Source: Streptomyces sp. SID9727
GTDB taxonomy: Bacteria; Actinomycetota; Actinomycetes; Streptomycetales; Streptomycetaceae
Length of the DNA: 48,631 nucleotides
Direction: 5' to 3'
Assembly (NCBI RefSeq): GCF_010550605.1
Contig: NZ_JAAGNI010000526.1
Location: 1-48,631 of the forward strand
Both the position numbers and the translations under genes were made by a program. The notes below the pieces were generated by a model. It searched no databases, was not told the origin of the DNA, and was given only the letters and a program-made list of their open reading frames with translations. The stretch's first letter is position 1. The number at the start of each line of letters is the position of its first letter. Shown here piece after piece: positions 17,550-26,092 of this stretch.

Positions 17550-18782
17550 TCAGCCCGCGGCCACGACCCGCCCCGACACCTCGCCCAGCCCCACCCGGGT
17601 GCCGTCAGGACCCGGCGCCCAGGCGGTGATCGTCACCGTGTCGCCGTCCTCCAGGAACGTCCGCTCGCCCTCGGGCAGGATCAGCGGATCGCGGCCGTTC
17701 CAGGTCAGCTCGAGGAGGCAGCCGCGCTGGGACGGCTCGGGGCCGCTGACCGTGCCGGAGGCGTAGAGGTCGCCGGTGCGCAGCGAGGCGCCGTTGACCG
17801 TCATCTGGGCCAGCTGCTGGGCGGCCGTCCAGTACATCGTGGAGAACGGCGGCTCCGCGACGACGTGCCCGTTGACCGCGACGGAGATCCGCAGGTCGTA
17901 GCCGCCGGGCTCGTCCTCCTCCGCGTCCTCCAGATAGGGGAGGAGCGGGAGGTCGCGGGCGGGCGGGGCGGTGCGGGCGGCGTCCAGGGCCTCCAGCGGG
18001 GTGACCCAGGCGGAGACGGAGGTCGCGAAGGACTTGCCGAGGAACGGGCCGAGCGGGACGTACTCCCACGCCTGGATGTCGCGCGCCGACCAGTCGTTGA
18101 GCAGCGAGAGCCCGAAGACGTGCTCGCGGAAGTCGGTGAGGGCGACGGGCTTCCCCTGCTCGGACGGGGTGCCGACGACGAAGCCGACCTCCGCCTCGAT
18201 GTCGAGCTTCACGGACGGGCCGAAGACGGGTGCCGGGTCGGCCGGTGCCTTGCGCTGGCCGGCCGGGCGGACCACATCGGTGCCGGAGACCACGACGGTC
18301 CCGGCGCGCCCGTGGTAACCGATCGGCAGGTGCTTCCAGTTGGGCGTGAGCGGCGCGTCGGCGTCGGGCCGGAAGATCCGGCCCACGTTGGTGGCGTGGT
18401 GCTCGCTCGCGTAGAAGTCGACGTAGTCCGCGACCTGGTAGGGCAGGTGCAGCGTGACCGCGTCCAGCGGGTGCAGCAGCGGCTCCATGTCCGCGCGGTG
18501 CGCGGGGACCGTGACCCACGCGGTCAGGGCCCGGCGCACGTCGCGCCAGGCGGTGCGCCCGGCTCCGAGGAGCGTCATCAGGTCGGGCTGGGCCAGCAGC
18601 CGGGCGTACGGCGAACCGAGGGCGAGCGCGGCGGCCCCGGCGTCCAGGACGTGGTCGCCGATGCGGACGCCGACGCGCCGCTCGCCCGGGCGGTCGGGGG
18701 TGGAGAACACGCCGTACGGCAGGTTGTGCGGGCCGAAGGGGTCGCCCTCGGCCACATCGAGCGGACTGCTCTGCTCGGGCAT
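17550..18782 (-). CDS. fahA: Fumarylacetoacetase
   Basis: 410 aa, hydrolyses 4-fumarylacetoacetate to fumarate and acetoacetate, the last step of tyrosine/homogentisate breakdown. Visible residues of the family: Asp122, His129 (DFYASEHHATNVG), Glu196 and Glu198 (LDIEAEVGF) and Asp230 (LLNDWSARDIQAWEY), matching metal ligands and catalytic His. N-terminal SH3-like domain (about 1-115) then the FAH fold. Upstream tyrosine pathway genes are not in the window. Convergent with the exporter operon. Confidence 0.96.
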   Translation of the reverse strand: MPEQSSPLDVAEGDPFGPHNLPYGVFSTPDRPGERRVGVRIGDHVLDAGAAALALGSPYARLLAQPDLMTLLGAGRTAWRDVRRALTAWVTVPAHRADMEPLLHPLDAVTLHLPYQVADYVDFYASEHHATNVGRIFRPDADAPLTPNWKHLPIGYHGRAGTVVVSGTDVVRPAGQRKAPADPAPVFGPSVKLDIEAEVGFVVGTPSEQGKPVALTDFREHVFGLSLLNDWSARDIQAWEYVPLGPFLGKSFATSVSAWVTPLEALDAARTAPPARDLPLLPYLEDAEEDEPGGYDLRISVAVNGHVVAEPPFSTMYWTAAQQLAQMTVNGASLRTGDLYASGTVSGPEPSQRGCLLELTWNGRDPLILPEGERTFLEDGDTVTITAWAPGPDGTRVGLGEVSGRVVAAG

Positions 18783-18873
18783 CGGTGGCTGCCTCGCTTT
18801 CCGGGTCGCTTGGGGACAACGTTACGACCTCACCCGCGATCGTCCGCGGCGTCGTCACGTCGGGGGACTGCCG

Positions 18874-18888
18874 CGGGGCAGTGCCCCG
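18874..18888 (-). terminator. Small GC hairpin after the CocE-type gene
   Basis: cggggc (18874-18879) pairs with gccccg (18883-18888) around a 3-nt loop, 41 nt downstream of the - strand stop at 18930. Weak; could be incidental in GC-rich DNA. Confidence 0.3.
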
Positions 18889-18929
18889 GCCCTCCCCCAT
18901 GCCCCGGAAAGTACGCCTCACATGCGAGG

Positions 18930-20924
18930 TCACCCGGACGTGCGCGGGATGCTCTTCTCCCAGGTCCGGTGGAAGACGACCTCCCCGCCCTCGGTGCAGA
19001 CGACCTCGTTGACGGTGTGGAAGTCGTCCGCGTCGGCGGTGATCTCGGAGCGGGTGTCGATCTGCACGTCCCAGGACATCTCCGGCCGGTGCAGCCGGAT
19101 CGTCCAGTCGGACCGGGTCCGCGCGGAGAGCGGGTCGCCCTCCTGGATCGTGTACGTCTCCACCGCGTCCTCGGTGAACTCCAGCCCGTCCGGGTAGACG
19201 CGCGTGCCGCCGTAGCGGGGGTCCACCTCAAGCCGCCACTCGCCCTTCGCGACATCGCGGACGACGAGCCGTTCGGGACGCGGCGCGTCCAGCGTCTCCG
19301 GGTACACCACGCCCAGCGGCTCGGACTGCTCGGGTTCCTCGAAGCGGATGGCGGGGTCCTCGGTGTGCCGCCGCACCGGGAGCTCGACGAGGCTGCCGTC
19401 CGCCTCCAGGGTGAAGCCGGCCGAGCCCGCCTGCGGCCAGATCCAGGGCCAGTACGCGGACGAGACGGCGAGCCGGATGCGGTGGCCGGGCGGGAAGGTG
19501 TGCCCGATGCCGTTCAGCTCGAAGGTGACGTCCTCGGTGGCGCCGAGGTCCCAGTCCTCGGTGCGGTCGCGGCCGTTCCGTGCGGCGAGGTTGAGCGCGC
19601 CGCGCGTGACGAGGGTGGAGGAGCCGTCGGGGGCGACGTCGCAGAGCCGGGCGACGACCTGCCCGCGCGGCACGTCCATCGTGAGGCGCAGGCTCACCCG
19701 GGGTCTGCCCAGGATCTCGATCGGCGCGTCGGCCACCGGGAATTCGAAGCAGAGCGACTTGGCGTCCTCGTCGCGCTGGTCCGGCGGCAGGTCGGCGTCG
19801 TTGCCGAAGGGGAAGAACCGGCCGGCGTCCAGCCCGGTCTGCTGCGGCGAGTGGACGATCTGCGGCCCGCCCTGGAGGGCGTACGCGACCGGGGTGACGT
19901 TCTCCGAGGGCCAGCTGGTCTCCCCGACCCAGCGGCCGGGCAGCGTCTCGTACACCGTGGCCGGCCGGTGCGACTCGCTGATCCAGGACCGCAGCAGCGG
20001 CTCCTCCATCACCCCGGTGTCCTCGTCCTTCAGGTGCTGGTCCCACCAGCGCAGGGTCTCCTGGAGGAAGCCGATCCCCGGTCCGGGCGGCAGCCCCCGG
20101 TCGGGGTACTGGTGCGACCAGGGGCCGATGATCCCGCGCACCTTCGCCGGGTCCAGGTGCTCGACCAGCCGGAGGACGGTGTCCCGGTACGGGTCGTGCC
20201 AGCCGCCGACGGCGAGGACGTTCGCCTTGATCGCGGAGTAGTCCTCGCAGACGCTGCCGTGCTTCCAGTAGGCGTCCCGGGTCTGGTGGGAGAGCCAGGT
20301 GTGGATGAAGGGGTCCACCGCTTCCAGCCGGTCCAGCCACATCTGCCGCCAGTCGTCGCCGACGTCCGCCGGGTCGGGCGGCCGGCAGACGAAGGCCAGC
20401 ATGGTCGCCGCCCAGGCGTGCATGTCCACGGCGAGGACCGAGCCGCCCATGTAATGGACGTCGTTGTCGTAGCGGTCATCCGCCGAGCACACGGTGACGA
20501 TCGCCTTCAGCGGCTCCGGGGCCAGCGCGGCGATCTGGAGCGAGTTGAAGCCGCCCCAGGAGATCCCGAACATGCCGACCCGGCCCGAGCACCACTCCTG
20601 CCGGGCCAGCCAGTGGACGACCGCGACCCCGTCCGCCAGCTCCGTCGCGTCGTACTCGTCGCCCGGCATGCCCTCGCTGTTGCCGTGGCCGCGCACGTCC
20701 ACCCGGACGGAGGCGTAGCCGTGTCCGGCGTACCAGGGGTGGCGCTGCCAGTCGCGCGGCGCGGTCCAGTCGCTCAGCCGGTACGGCAGGTACTCCAGCA
20801 GCGCGGGCACGGGTTCGTCCGTGACCGGCCGCCAGATCCGGGCGTACAGCTGGGTGCCGTCCGCGAGCGGGATATAGAGGTCCTCGCGGGTCGTCTCGTA
20901 GGGGAACGCGGTCTGGATGTGCAT
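18930..20924 (-). CDS. CocE/NonD family serine hydrolase (X-Pro dipeptidyl-peptidase like)
   Basis: 664 aa alpha/beta hydrolase with a C-terminal jelly-roll. Nucleophile Ser122 in FGISWGGFNS, probable acid Asp244 (GGWHDPYRD) and His271 (GPWSHQYPD), in the order seen in cocaine esterase and X-Pro dipeptidyl peptidases. C-terminal X-Pro-peptidase beta domain from about residue 350. No signal peptide, so cytoplasmic. It directly follows a POT peptide transporter on the same strand (9 nt gap), which supports a peptidase or amino-acid-ester role over other esterase functions, but the substrate cannot be fixed. Confidence 0.9.
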   Translation of the reverse strand: MHIQTAFPYETTREDLYIPLADGTQLYARIWRPVTDEPVPALLEYLPYRLSDWTAPRDWQRHPWYAGHGYASVRVDVRGHGNSEGMPGDEYDATELADGVAVVHWLARQEWCSGRVGMFGISWGGFNSLQIAALAPEPLKAIVTVCSADDRYDNDVHYMGGSVLAVDMHAWAATMLAFVCRPPDPADVGDDWRQMWLDRLEAVDPFIHTWLSHQTRDAYWKHGSVCEDYSAIKANVLAVGGWHDPYRDTVLRLVEHLDPAKVRGIIGPWSHQYPDRGLPPGPGIGFLQETLRWWDQHLKDEDTGVMEEPLLRSWISESHRPATVYETLPGRWVGETSWPSENVTPVAYALQGGPQIVHSPQQTGLDAGRFFPFGNDADLPPDQRDEDAKSLCFEFPVADAPIEILGRPRVSLRLTMDVPRGQVVARLCDVAPDGSSTLVTRGALNLAARNGRDRTEDWDLGATEDVTFELNGIGHTFPPGHRIRLAVSSAYWPWIWPQAGSAGFTLEADGSLVELPVRRHTEDPAIRFEEPEQSEPLGVVYPETLDAPRPERLVVRDVAKGEWRLEVDPRYGGTRVYPDGLEFTEDAVETYTIQEGDPLSARTRSDWTIRLHRPEMSWDVQIDTRSEITADADDFHTVNEVVCTEGGEVVFHRTWEKSIPRTSG

Positions 20925-20933
20925 GGGCGTACC

Positions 20934-22433
20934 TCAGTGGACGGGGTGCATCGTGCGCCTGAGCCAGGGGGCGGCGGCGATGACGGCCACACCGGCCACC
21001 ACCGCCACGGCGCCGTTGACACCGAAGTAGGCGGGGTTGGACACCTCGCCGTACAGCTTCACGATCTGGGCCTGGATGCCGTTGGCGAGGGCCAGCGAGA
21101 GGAACCAGAGGGCCATGGTCTGGCTGGCGAACGCCTTCGGGGCGAGCTTGGTCGTCGCCGACATGCCGGAGGTCTCCAGCAGGATGTCGCCGAGCCCGAG
21201 CAGCAGATAGGAGCCGACGATCCACCAGGCGGCCATCTTGTACGTGTCGCCGGTGTGCCCCGAGGTGGGCAGGACCATCAGCAGGAACGAGAGACCGCCG
21301 AGGATCACCCCGATCGCGATCTTGTTGGACGCGTGCGGCTGACGCGGCCCCATCCTCGCCCAGACGGCCGCGACCACCGGGGCGAGCAGCACCTCGAAGG
21401 CGCCGAGCGCGGAGGCGTACCAGCTCGCCGGGAAGTGGAAGCCGAAGATCTCCGTACGGGCGTTGGTCGACGCGAGCAGCATCATCGTCGAGTACGCCTG
21501 GAAGAGGATGAAGTTGAACACCACGGACGCCAGGAACAGCACCACGTACGGGCGCAGCCTGCCGCGCTCCTCGGCGGTGACCCGGGGACTGCGGAACATC
21601 ACCACGAAGTAGACGACGGGCGCGATCACCGAGATCAGGGTGAGCACGTCCACGAACCGGTCCATGGTCAGCCAGCCCGCCAGGGCCAGCGCGGTCGCGA
21701 TCGCCGCCACCACCACGGCCCCGACGGCGATGAGCAGGACCGCCCGGCGCATCGGTCCGGGGGCCAGCGCGTATTCGGCGGCGTGCTTTCGCCCGGCCAG
21801 GTGACGGCGGCCCGCCACGTACTGGATGAGGCCCAGCGTCATGCCGAAGGCGGCGGCCGAGAAGCCCCAGTGCCAGCTCGCGTGGTCACCGAGCCAGCCG
21901 GTGATCAGCGGACCGAGGAACGCGCCGATGTTGATGCCCATGTAGTAGAGGGCGAAGCCCGCGTCCCGCCGCTCGTCGTCCGTGCGGTAGAGCTTGCCGA
22001 CCATCGTCGCCACATTGGGCTTCAGCAGCCCCGTGCCCGCACTGATCAGACCGAGGCCGACCCACGTCATCGCGTCGGTGGGCACCGCCATGGCGTAATG
22101 CCCGCAGGCGATCAGGATGCCCCCGTACAGCACCGCCCGGTACGACCCCAGGATGCGGTCGGCCAGCCAGCCGCCCGCCACCGACACCAGATAGACGAGC
22201 GTGCCGTACGCGGCCGAGACGGAGGCGGCGGTCCCGGCCTCCATGCCCATGCCGCCGTTGGCGACCGTGTCCGCGAAGTAGAGGACCAGGATCGCCTGCA
22301 TGCCGAGGAACGAGAACCGCTCCCACACCTCCAGGCCGGACAGGGTCATCAGACCCCGCGGCTGGCCGAAAAAGGCGTGGTCGTCGGCCGGGGGCGGCTG
22401 CGCCGGTTCGGTGTCTGCTGCGGCGTGGGACAA
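20934..22433 (-). CDS. POT/PTR2-family proton-dependent oligopeptide transporter
   Basis: 499 aa MFS protein. The family ExxER motif is present as EVWERF (Glu35-Arg39), followed by GGWLADRILGSYRAVLYGG and FALYYMGINIGAFLGPLI, the two PTR2 signatures. About 12-14 helices. Start: TTG at 22433 with AGGAG nine bases upstream is the best match; no in-frame ATG or GTG sits between it and the conserved region. Longer open frames upstream run into the divergent polyprenyl synthase. Probably co-transcribed with the hydrolase downstream. Confidence 0.9.
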   Translation of the reverse strand: MSHAAADTEPAQPPPADDHAFFGQPRGLMTLSGLEVWERFSFLGMQAILVLYFADTVANGGMGMEAGTAASVSAAYGTLVYLVSVAGGWLADRILGSYRAVLYGGILIACGHYAMAVPTDAMTWVGLGLISAGTGLLKPNVATMVGKLYRTDDERRDAGFALYYMGINIGAFLGPLITGWLGDHASWHWGFSAAAFGMTLGLIQYVAGRRHLAGRKHAAEYALAPGPMRRAVLLIAVGAVVVAAIATALALAGWLTMDRFVDVLTLISVIAPVVYFVVMFRSPRVTAEERGRLRPYVVLFLASVVFNFILFQAYSTMMLLASTNARTEIFGFHFPASWYASALGAFEVLLAPVVAAVWARMGPRQPHASNKIAIGVILGGLSFLLMVLPTSGHTGDTYKMAAWWIVGSYLLLGLGDILLETSGMSATTKLAPKAFASQTMALWFLSLALANGIQAQIVKLYGEVSNPAYFGVNGAVAVVAGVAVIAAAPWLRRTMHPVH

Positions 22434-22589
22434 AGCGGCAACTCCTGATCGTATGAGCTGATCCCGAACATACCGGCGGTGGCGGGAAGGCGCCCACGGT
22501 GATCCAAAGGGGACCGGATACGCTGACTTGAGTGGTGACAACGACACATCGACATTCCGTGTGATCGTCAGCAGACAGGAGATCCCCTC

Positions 22590-23600
22590 GTGACCGTCGT
22601 CGGGCCGTTCGGACTGAGCGTGCGGGACCAGGCTCTTGAGGCCGGTGTCCAGGCCGGTTTGGCTGCTGTCGAGTCGGGCCTGCTCGATGCCACCAAGAGC
22701 GACGTGCCCTTCATCACGGAAGCCGCCCAGCACCTGGTGCGCGCGGGCGGCAAGCGGTTCCGGCCGCTCCTCGCGATGCTCGCCGCCCAGTTCGGCGACG
22801 CCGACGCACCGGGCGTGGTGCCCGCGGCCGTCGTGGTCGAGCTGACCCACCTCGCGACGCTGTACCACGACGACGTCATGGACGAGGCCGATGTGCGGCG
22901 CGGCGTGGACAGCGCCAATTCCCGCTGGGGCAACTCGGTCGCCGTACTGACCGGTGACTTCCTCTTCGCGCGCGCCTCGCACATACTGGCCGACCTCGGA
23001 CCGGAAGCCGTCCGTATCCAGGCGGAGGCGTTCGAGCGCCTGGTCACCGGTCAGATCCTGGAGACCGCAGGCCCGCGCGACGGCCGCGACCCGGTCGACC
23101 ACTACCTCGAAGTGATGCGCGGCAAGACCGGCTCGCTGATCGCCGTCGCCTGCCGGTTCGGCGCGCTGATGGCCGGTGCCGACGAGTCCGCGGTGGACAT
23201 CCTCACCCAGTACGGTGAACGGCTCGGCGTGGCCTTCCAGCTGGCCGACGACGTCCTGGACATCGCGTCGGACTCCCACGAGTCCGGCAAGACCCCCGGC
23301 ACGGACCTCCTGGAGGGCATCCCGACCCTCCCCGTCCTCCACCTCAGGGCGCAGGCCGCGGCGGACGGCAAGCCGGACGACCTGGCCCTCGTGGAGCTGC
23401 TCGACGGCGACCTCGGCGACCCGGACCGGCTCGCGGAGGCCCTGCGCCTGCTGCGCGCCCACCCGGCGCTCGCCCGGGCCCGGCAGGACACCGTCCGGTA
23501 CGCCCAGGAGGCGCGGGCCGTGCTGAAGCCGCTGCCCGAGTGCTACGCGAAGCTCGCCCTGGAAGAGATGTGCGACGCGGTGGTCCACCGCGCCGGCTGA
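22590..23600 (+). CDS. Long-chain polyprenyl diphosphate synthase
   Basis: 336 aa trans-isoprenyl diphosphate synthase. First Asp-rich motif DDVMD at 94-98, second DDVLD at 219-223, and GGKRFRP at 53-59 for substrate binding. The residue five before the first Asp is Ala89; a small residue here fits a long product. Likely makes the menaquinone side chain (C35-C45), consistent with its place near complex I genes, though carotenoid or other prenyl use cannot be excluded. GTG start with CAGGAG about 8 bases upstream, divergent from the peptide transporter. Confidence 0.93.
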   Translation: MTVVGPFGLSVRDQALEAGVQAGLAAVESGLLDATKSDVPFITEAAQHLVRAGGKRFRPLLAMLAAQFGDADAPGVVPAAVVVELTHLATLYHDDVMDEADVRRGVDSANSRWGNSVAVLTGDFLFARASHILADLGPEAVRIQAEAFERLVTGQILETAGPRDGRDPVDHYLEVMRGKTGSLIAVACRFGALMAGADESAVDILTQYGERLGVAFQLADDVLDIASDSHESGKTPGTDLLEGIPTLPVLHLRAQAAADGKPDDLALVELLDGDLGDPDRLAEALRLLRAHPALARARQDTVRYAQEARAVLKPLPECYAKLALEEMCDAVVHRAG

Positions 23601-23610
23601 CGGGATCCCG

Positions 23611-23626
23611 GGGCCGGAACCGGCCC
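23611..23626 (+). terminator. Hairpin after the polyprenyl synthase
   Basis: gggccg (23611-23616) pairs with cggccc (23621-23626), tetraloop gaac, 10 nt after the stop. Short but fully GC. Confidence 0.45.
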
Positions 23627-23829
23627 AACCCCTACTGGACGGTGGAGGATTGGCCCTCCGCTGTCATACCGAAGAGGTACGCGAGGTTGCTCCCGGGGGC
23701 TGACGCTTCGGGCCGCCCGATTTGGTCAGATGGAGAACAACCACTCCTGACCAGTACGAGTGAGAATGGCGGCACGGAGTGGACCAGTGCATCCCGACGG
23801 AAGCCGCCGACCACGGAGGTAGGGCACAC

Positions 23830-25077
23830 ATGGCACCGAACGACAGCGCGGAGACCACCGGCACGGCCGCTCGGAGGCCCGCGGGCCGCCGCAAGGCCGC
23901 GCGCTACATCGTCCCCGTCGCGGTGGCGGGCGTGGCGGCCGCGACGATCGGCCTCGTCCCGGCGCTCGCCAGCTCGGGCGACCCCGATCTGCCGAAGATC
24001 ACCGCTCAGGAACTCATCGAGAAGATCGCCGCCTCGGACACCGAGCAGTTCTCCGGCACGGTGAAGATCAGCACGGACCTCGGCATCCCGGCCATGGGCG
24101 GCCTGGCCGGTTCCTTCCTGTCCGGCGCGGCCGAGGGCGGCGACGGCGGCAAGGGCGCGTCGAGCGCCGACCCGCAGTCCAAGCTCACCGAGCTGGCCGC
24201 CGGCACGCACACCCTCCGGGTGGCCGCCGACGGCCCCGACAAGCAGCGCCTGTCCGTCCTGGACAAGGCGTCCGAGTACAGCCTCATCCACAACGGCGAC
24301 GAGGTCTGGGCGTACGACAGCGGCTCCAACGCGGTCTACCACGCCGAGGGCAGGGGCGAGGCCCCCCACGGCAAGGACCACGCCGCCCCCGAGGGCGTCC
24401 CGTCCACGCCGAAGGAGCTCGCCGAGGAGGCGCTGAAGGCCGCCGACGGCACCACGTCCGTCACGGTCGACGGCACCGCGCGGATCGCCGGGCGCGACGC
24501 GTACCGCCTGGTCCTGAGGCCCGAGCAGAAGGGCTCCACGATCGGCTCGGTCACCATCGCCGTGGACGCGGAGAACGGTGTGCCGCTGAAGTTCACGCTC
24601 CAGCCCAGCAGCGGCGGCAAGGCGGTCGTGGACGCCGGCTTCAGCTCGGTCGACTTCGGGAAGCCCGCCGCGTCCTCGTTCGCCTTCACCCCGCCCAAGG
24701 GCGCGAAGGTCACCGAGGCCGACGATGCCGAGGCCAGGGGCCACGAGAAGGAGGCCCGCGAGGCCGCCGAGAAGGCGCAGGGCGACCTGGGCACCTTCGA
24801 GGGCGAGGGCGCGCCGAAGGTCATCGGCAAGGGCTGGAACAGCATCGCCGAGTTCAGGACCCCCGGCGGCGCGGCCCTGCCGTCCGACGCGTCGAAGGAC
24901 CTCCCGGCGGAGGCCGGGCAGTTCCTGGACGCGCTCGGCGACAAGGTCAGCGGGAAGTTCGGCTCGGGCACGGTCTTCAAGACCCGCCTGATCAACGCGC
25001 TGCTGACGGACGACGGCCGCGTCTACGTCGGCGCGGTCACCAAGGACGCGCTGGTCGCCGCCGCGAACGCGGGCTGA
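23830..25077 (+). CDS. LolA-like / DUF2092-type membrane-anchored protein
   Basis: 415 aa. A basic stretch (RRPAGRRKAARY) and one hydrophobic segment (26-47) act as signal anchor or signal peptide; no lipobox. The rest resembles the LolA/LppX-like lipid-binding beta fold (RLSVLDKASEYSLIHNGDEVWAYDSGSNAVYH; DAYRLVLRPE; PLKFTLQPSS). A Glu/Ala/Lys-rich helix at about 298-320 interrupts the domain. Probable role in extracytoplasmic lipid or envelope handling (inference). ATG 23830 has GGAGGT upstream; the 5' region 23601-23829 holds a 7-bp inverted repeat at 23723-23753. Confidence 0.8.
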   Translation: MAPNDSAETTGTAARRPAGRRKAARYIVPVAVAGVAAATIGLVPALASSGDPDLPKITAQELIEKIAASDTEQFSGTVKISTDLGIPAMGGLAGSFLSGAAEGGDGGKGASSADPQSKLTELAAGTHTLRVAADGPDKQRLSVLDKASEYSLIHNGDEVWAYDSGSNAVYHAEGRGEAPHGKDHAAPEGVPSTPKELAEEALKAADGTTSVTVDGTARIAGRDAYRLVLRPEQKGSTIGSVTIAVDAENGVPLKFTLQPSSGGKAVVDAGFSSVDFGKPAASSFAFTPPKGAKVTEADDAEARGHEKEAREAAEKAQGDLGTFEGEGAPKVIGKGWNSIAEFRTPGGAALPSDASKDLPAEAGQFLDALGDKVSGKFGSGTVFKTRLINALLTDDGRVYVGAVTKDALVAAANAG

Positions 25078-25090
25078 CGCCCAGGTGCCC

Positions 25091-25127
25091 CGCCCGCCCC
25101 GCCGTGTGCTTCGCGGCGGGGCGGGCG
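25091..25127 (+). terminator. GC-rich hairpin between LolA-like and ABC genes
   Basis: Perfect 14-bp stem (25091-25104 with 25114-25127), 9-nt loop, 13 nt after the stop. It ends only about 17 nt before the RBS of the next gene, so it may act as a partial terminator or attenuator rather than a full operon end. Confidence 0.75.
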
Positions 25128-25156
25128 CGAGCGTACGACCCAGTGGGGAGCACACC

Positions 25157-26092
25157 ATGGCAGTGCCCGTCATCGAGACGCGCGGGCTGACCAAGCGCTA
25201 CCGGGGCGGTCAGCTCGCCGTGGACGGCCTGGACCTCACCGTCCCCGGCGGCAGCGTCTTCGGCTTCCTCGGGCCCAACGGCTCCGGCAAGACCACCACC
25301 ATCCGGATGCTCATGGGCCTCATCGCCCCGACCTCCGGCACCGCGACCGTCCTCGGCCGCCCCATGCCGGACGCCTCGCGCACCGTGCTCCCCGAGGTCG
25401 GCGCGCTGATCGAGGGGCCCGCGCTGTACGGGTTCCTGAGCGGCCGGGACAACCTCCTGCGGTTCGACCGGGCCGACCCCACCGCCGACCCGCGCACCCG
25501 CACCGCCCGGGTCGGCGACGCGCTGGACCGGGTCGGGCTCGCCCCGGCGGCCGGCAAGAAGGCGCGGGCGTACTCACTGGGCATGAAACAGCGCCTCGGC
25601 CTCGCCGCCGCCCTGCTCAGGCCGCGCCGGCTGCTCGTCCTGGACGAGCCGACCAACGGTCTGGACCCGCAGGGCATGCGCGAGATCCGCGCCCTGGTCC
25701 GGGAGCTGGCGGCGGACGGCACCACGGTCTTCCTGTCCTCCCATCTCCTGGACGAGATCGAGCAGGTCTGCACGCACGCCGCGGTGATGGCCCGGGGCCG
25801 CCTGCTCACCCAGGGCCCGGTCGCGGGCCTGGCCACGGGCGGTCGGCTGGCCGTCACCACACCGGACCCGGCGGACGCGGCGCGGGTGCTGAAGGAGCAG
25901 GGCGTCACGGGCATCACGGTGGACGGCGACCGGGTCCGCGCCGACGCCCCGCCGGGCACGGTGGATCCGGCCGGTCTCAACGCGGCGCTGGTACGGGCGG
26001 GCGTCCGGGTGCGCGCGTTCGGCGTGGAACGGGCGTCGCTGGAGGACGCGTTCGTGGCCCTGACGGGAGAGGGATTCGATGTCGCGAGCTGA
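25157..26092 (+). CDS. ABC transporter ATP-binding protein (DrrA/ABC-2 type)
   Basis: 311 aa. Walker A GPNGSGKTT at 39-47, signature YSLGMKQRL, Walker B LLVLDEPTNGLDP, then a C-terminal regulatory extension of about 90 residues as in DrrA/CcmA-like exporters. ATG 25157 has GGGGAG about 7 bases upstream; the upstream in-frame extension covers the hairpin and is not coding. Ends 14 nt inside the permease gene. Confidence 0.93.
   Translation: MAVPVIETRGLTKRYRGGQLAVDGLDLTVPGGSVFGFLGPNGSGKTTTIRMLMGLIAPTSGTATVLGRPMPDASRTVLPEVGALIEGPALYGFLSGRDNLLRFDRADPTADPRTRTARVGDALDRVGLAPAAGKKARAYSLGMKQRLGLAAALLRPRRLLVLDEPTNGLDPQGMREIRALVRELAADGTTVFLSSHLLDEIEQVCTHAAVMARGRLLTQGPVAGLATGGRLAVTTPDPADAARVLKEQGVTGITVDGDRVRADAPPGTVDPAGLNAALVRAGVRVRAFGVERASLEDAFVALTGEGFDVAS

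Noticed and set aside
17394..22448. Very long open frame on the + strand opposite fumarylacetoacetase, hydrolase and transporter genes
   Set aside because: It is the mirror of well-supported - strand genes. High third-position GC keeps the opposite frame free of stops, and the translation is low-complexity Arg/Val/Asp/Gly-rich sequence without domains.
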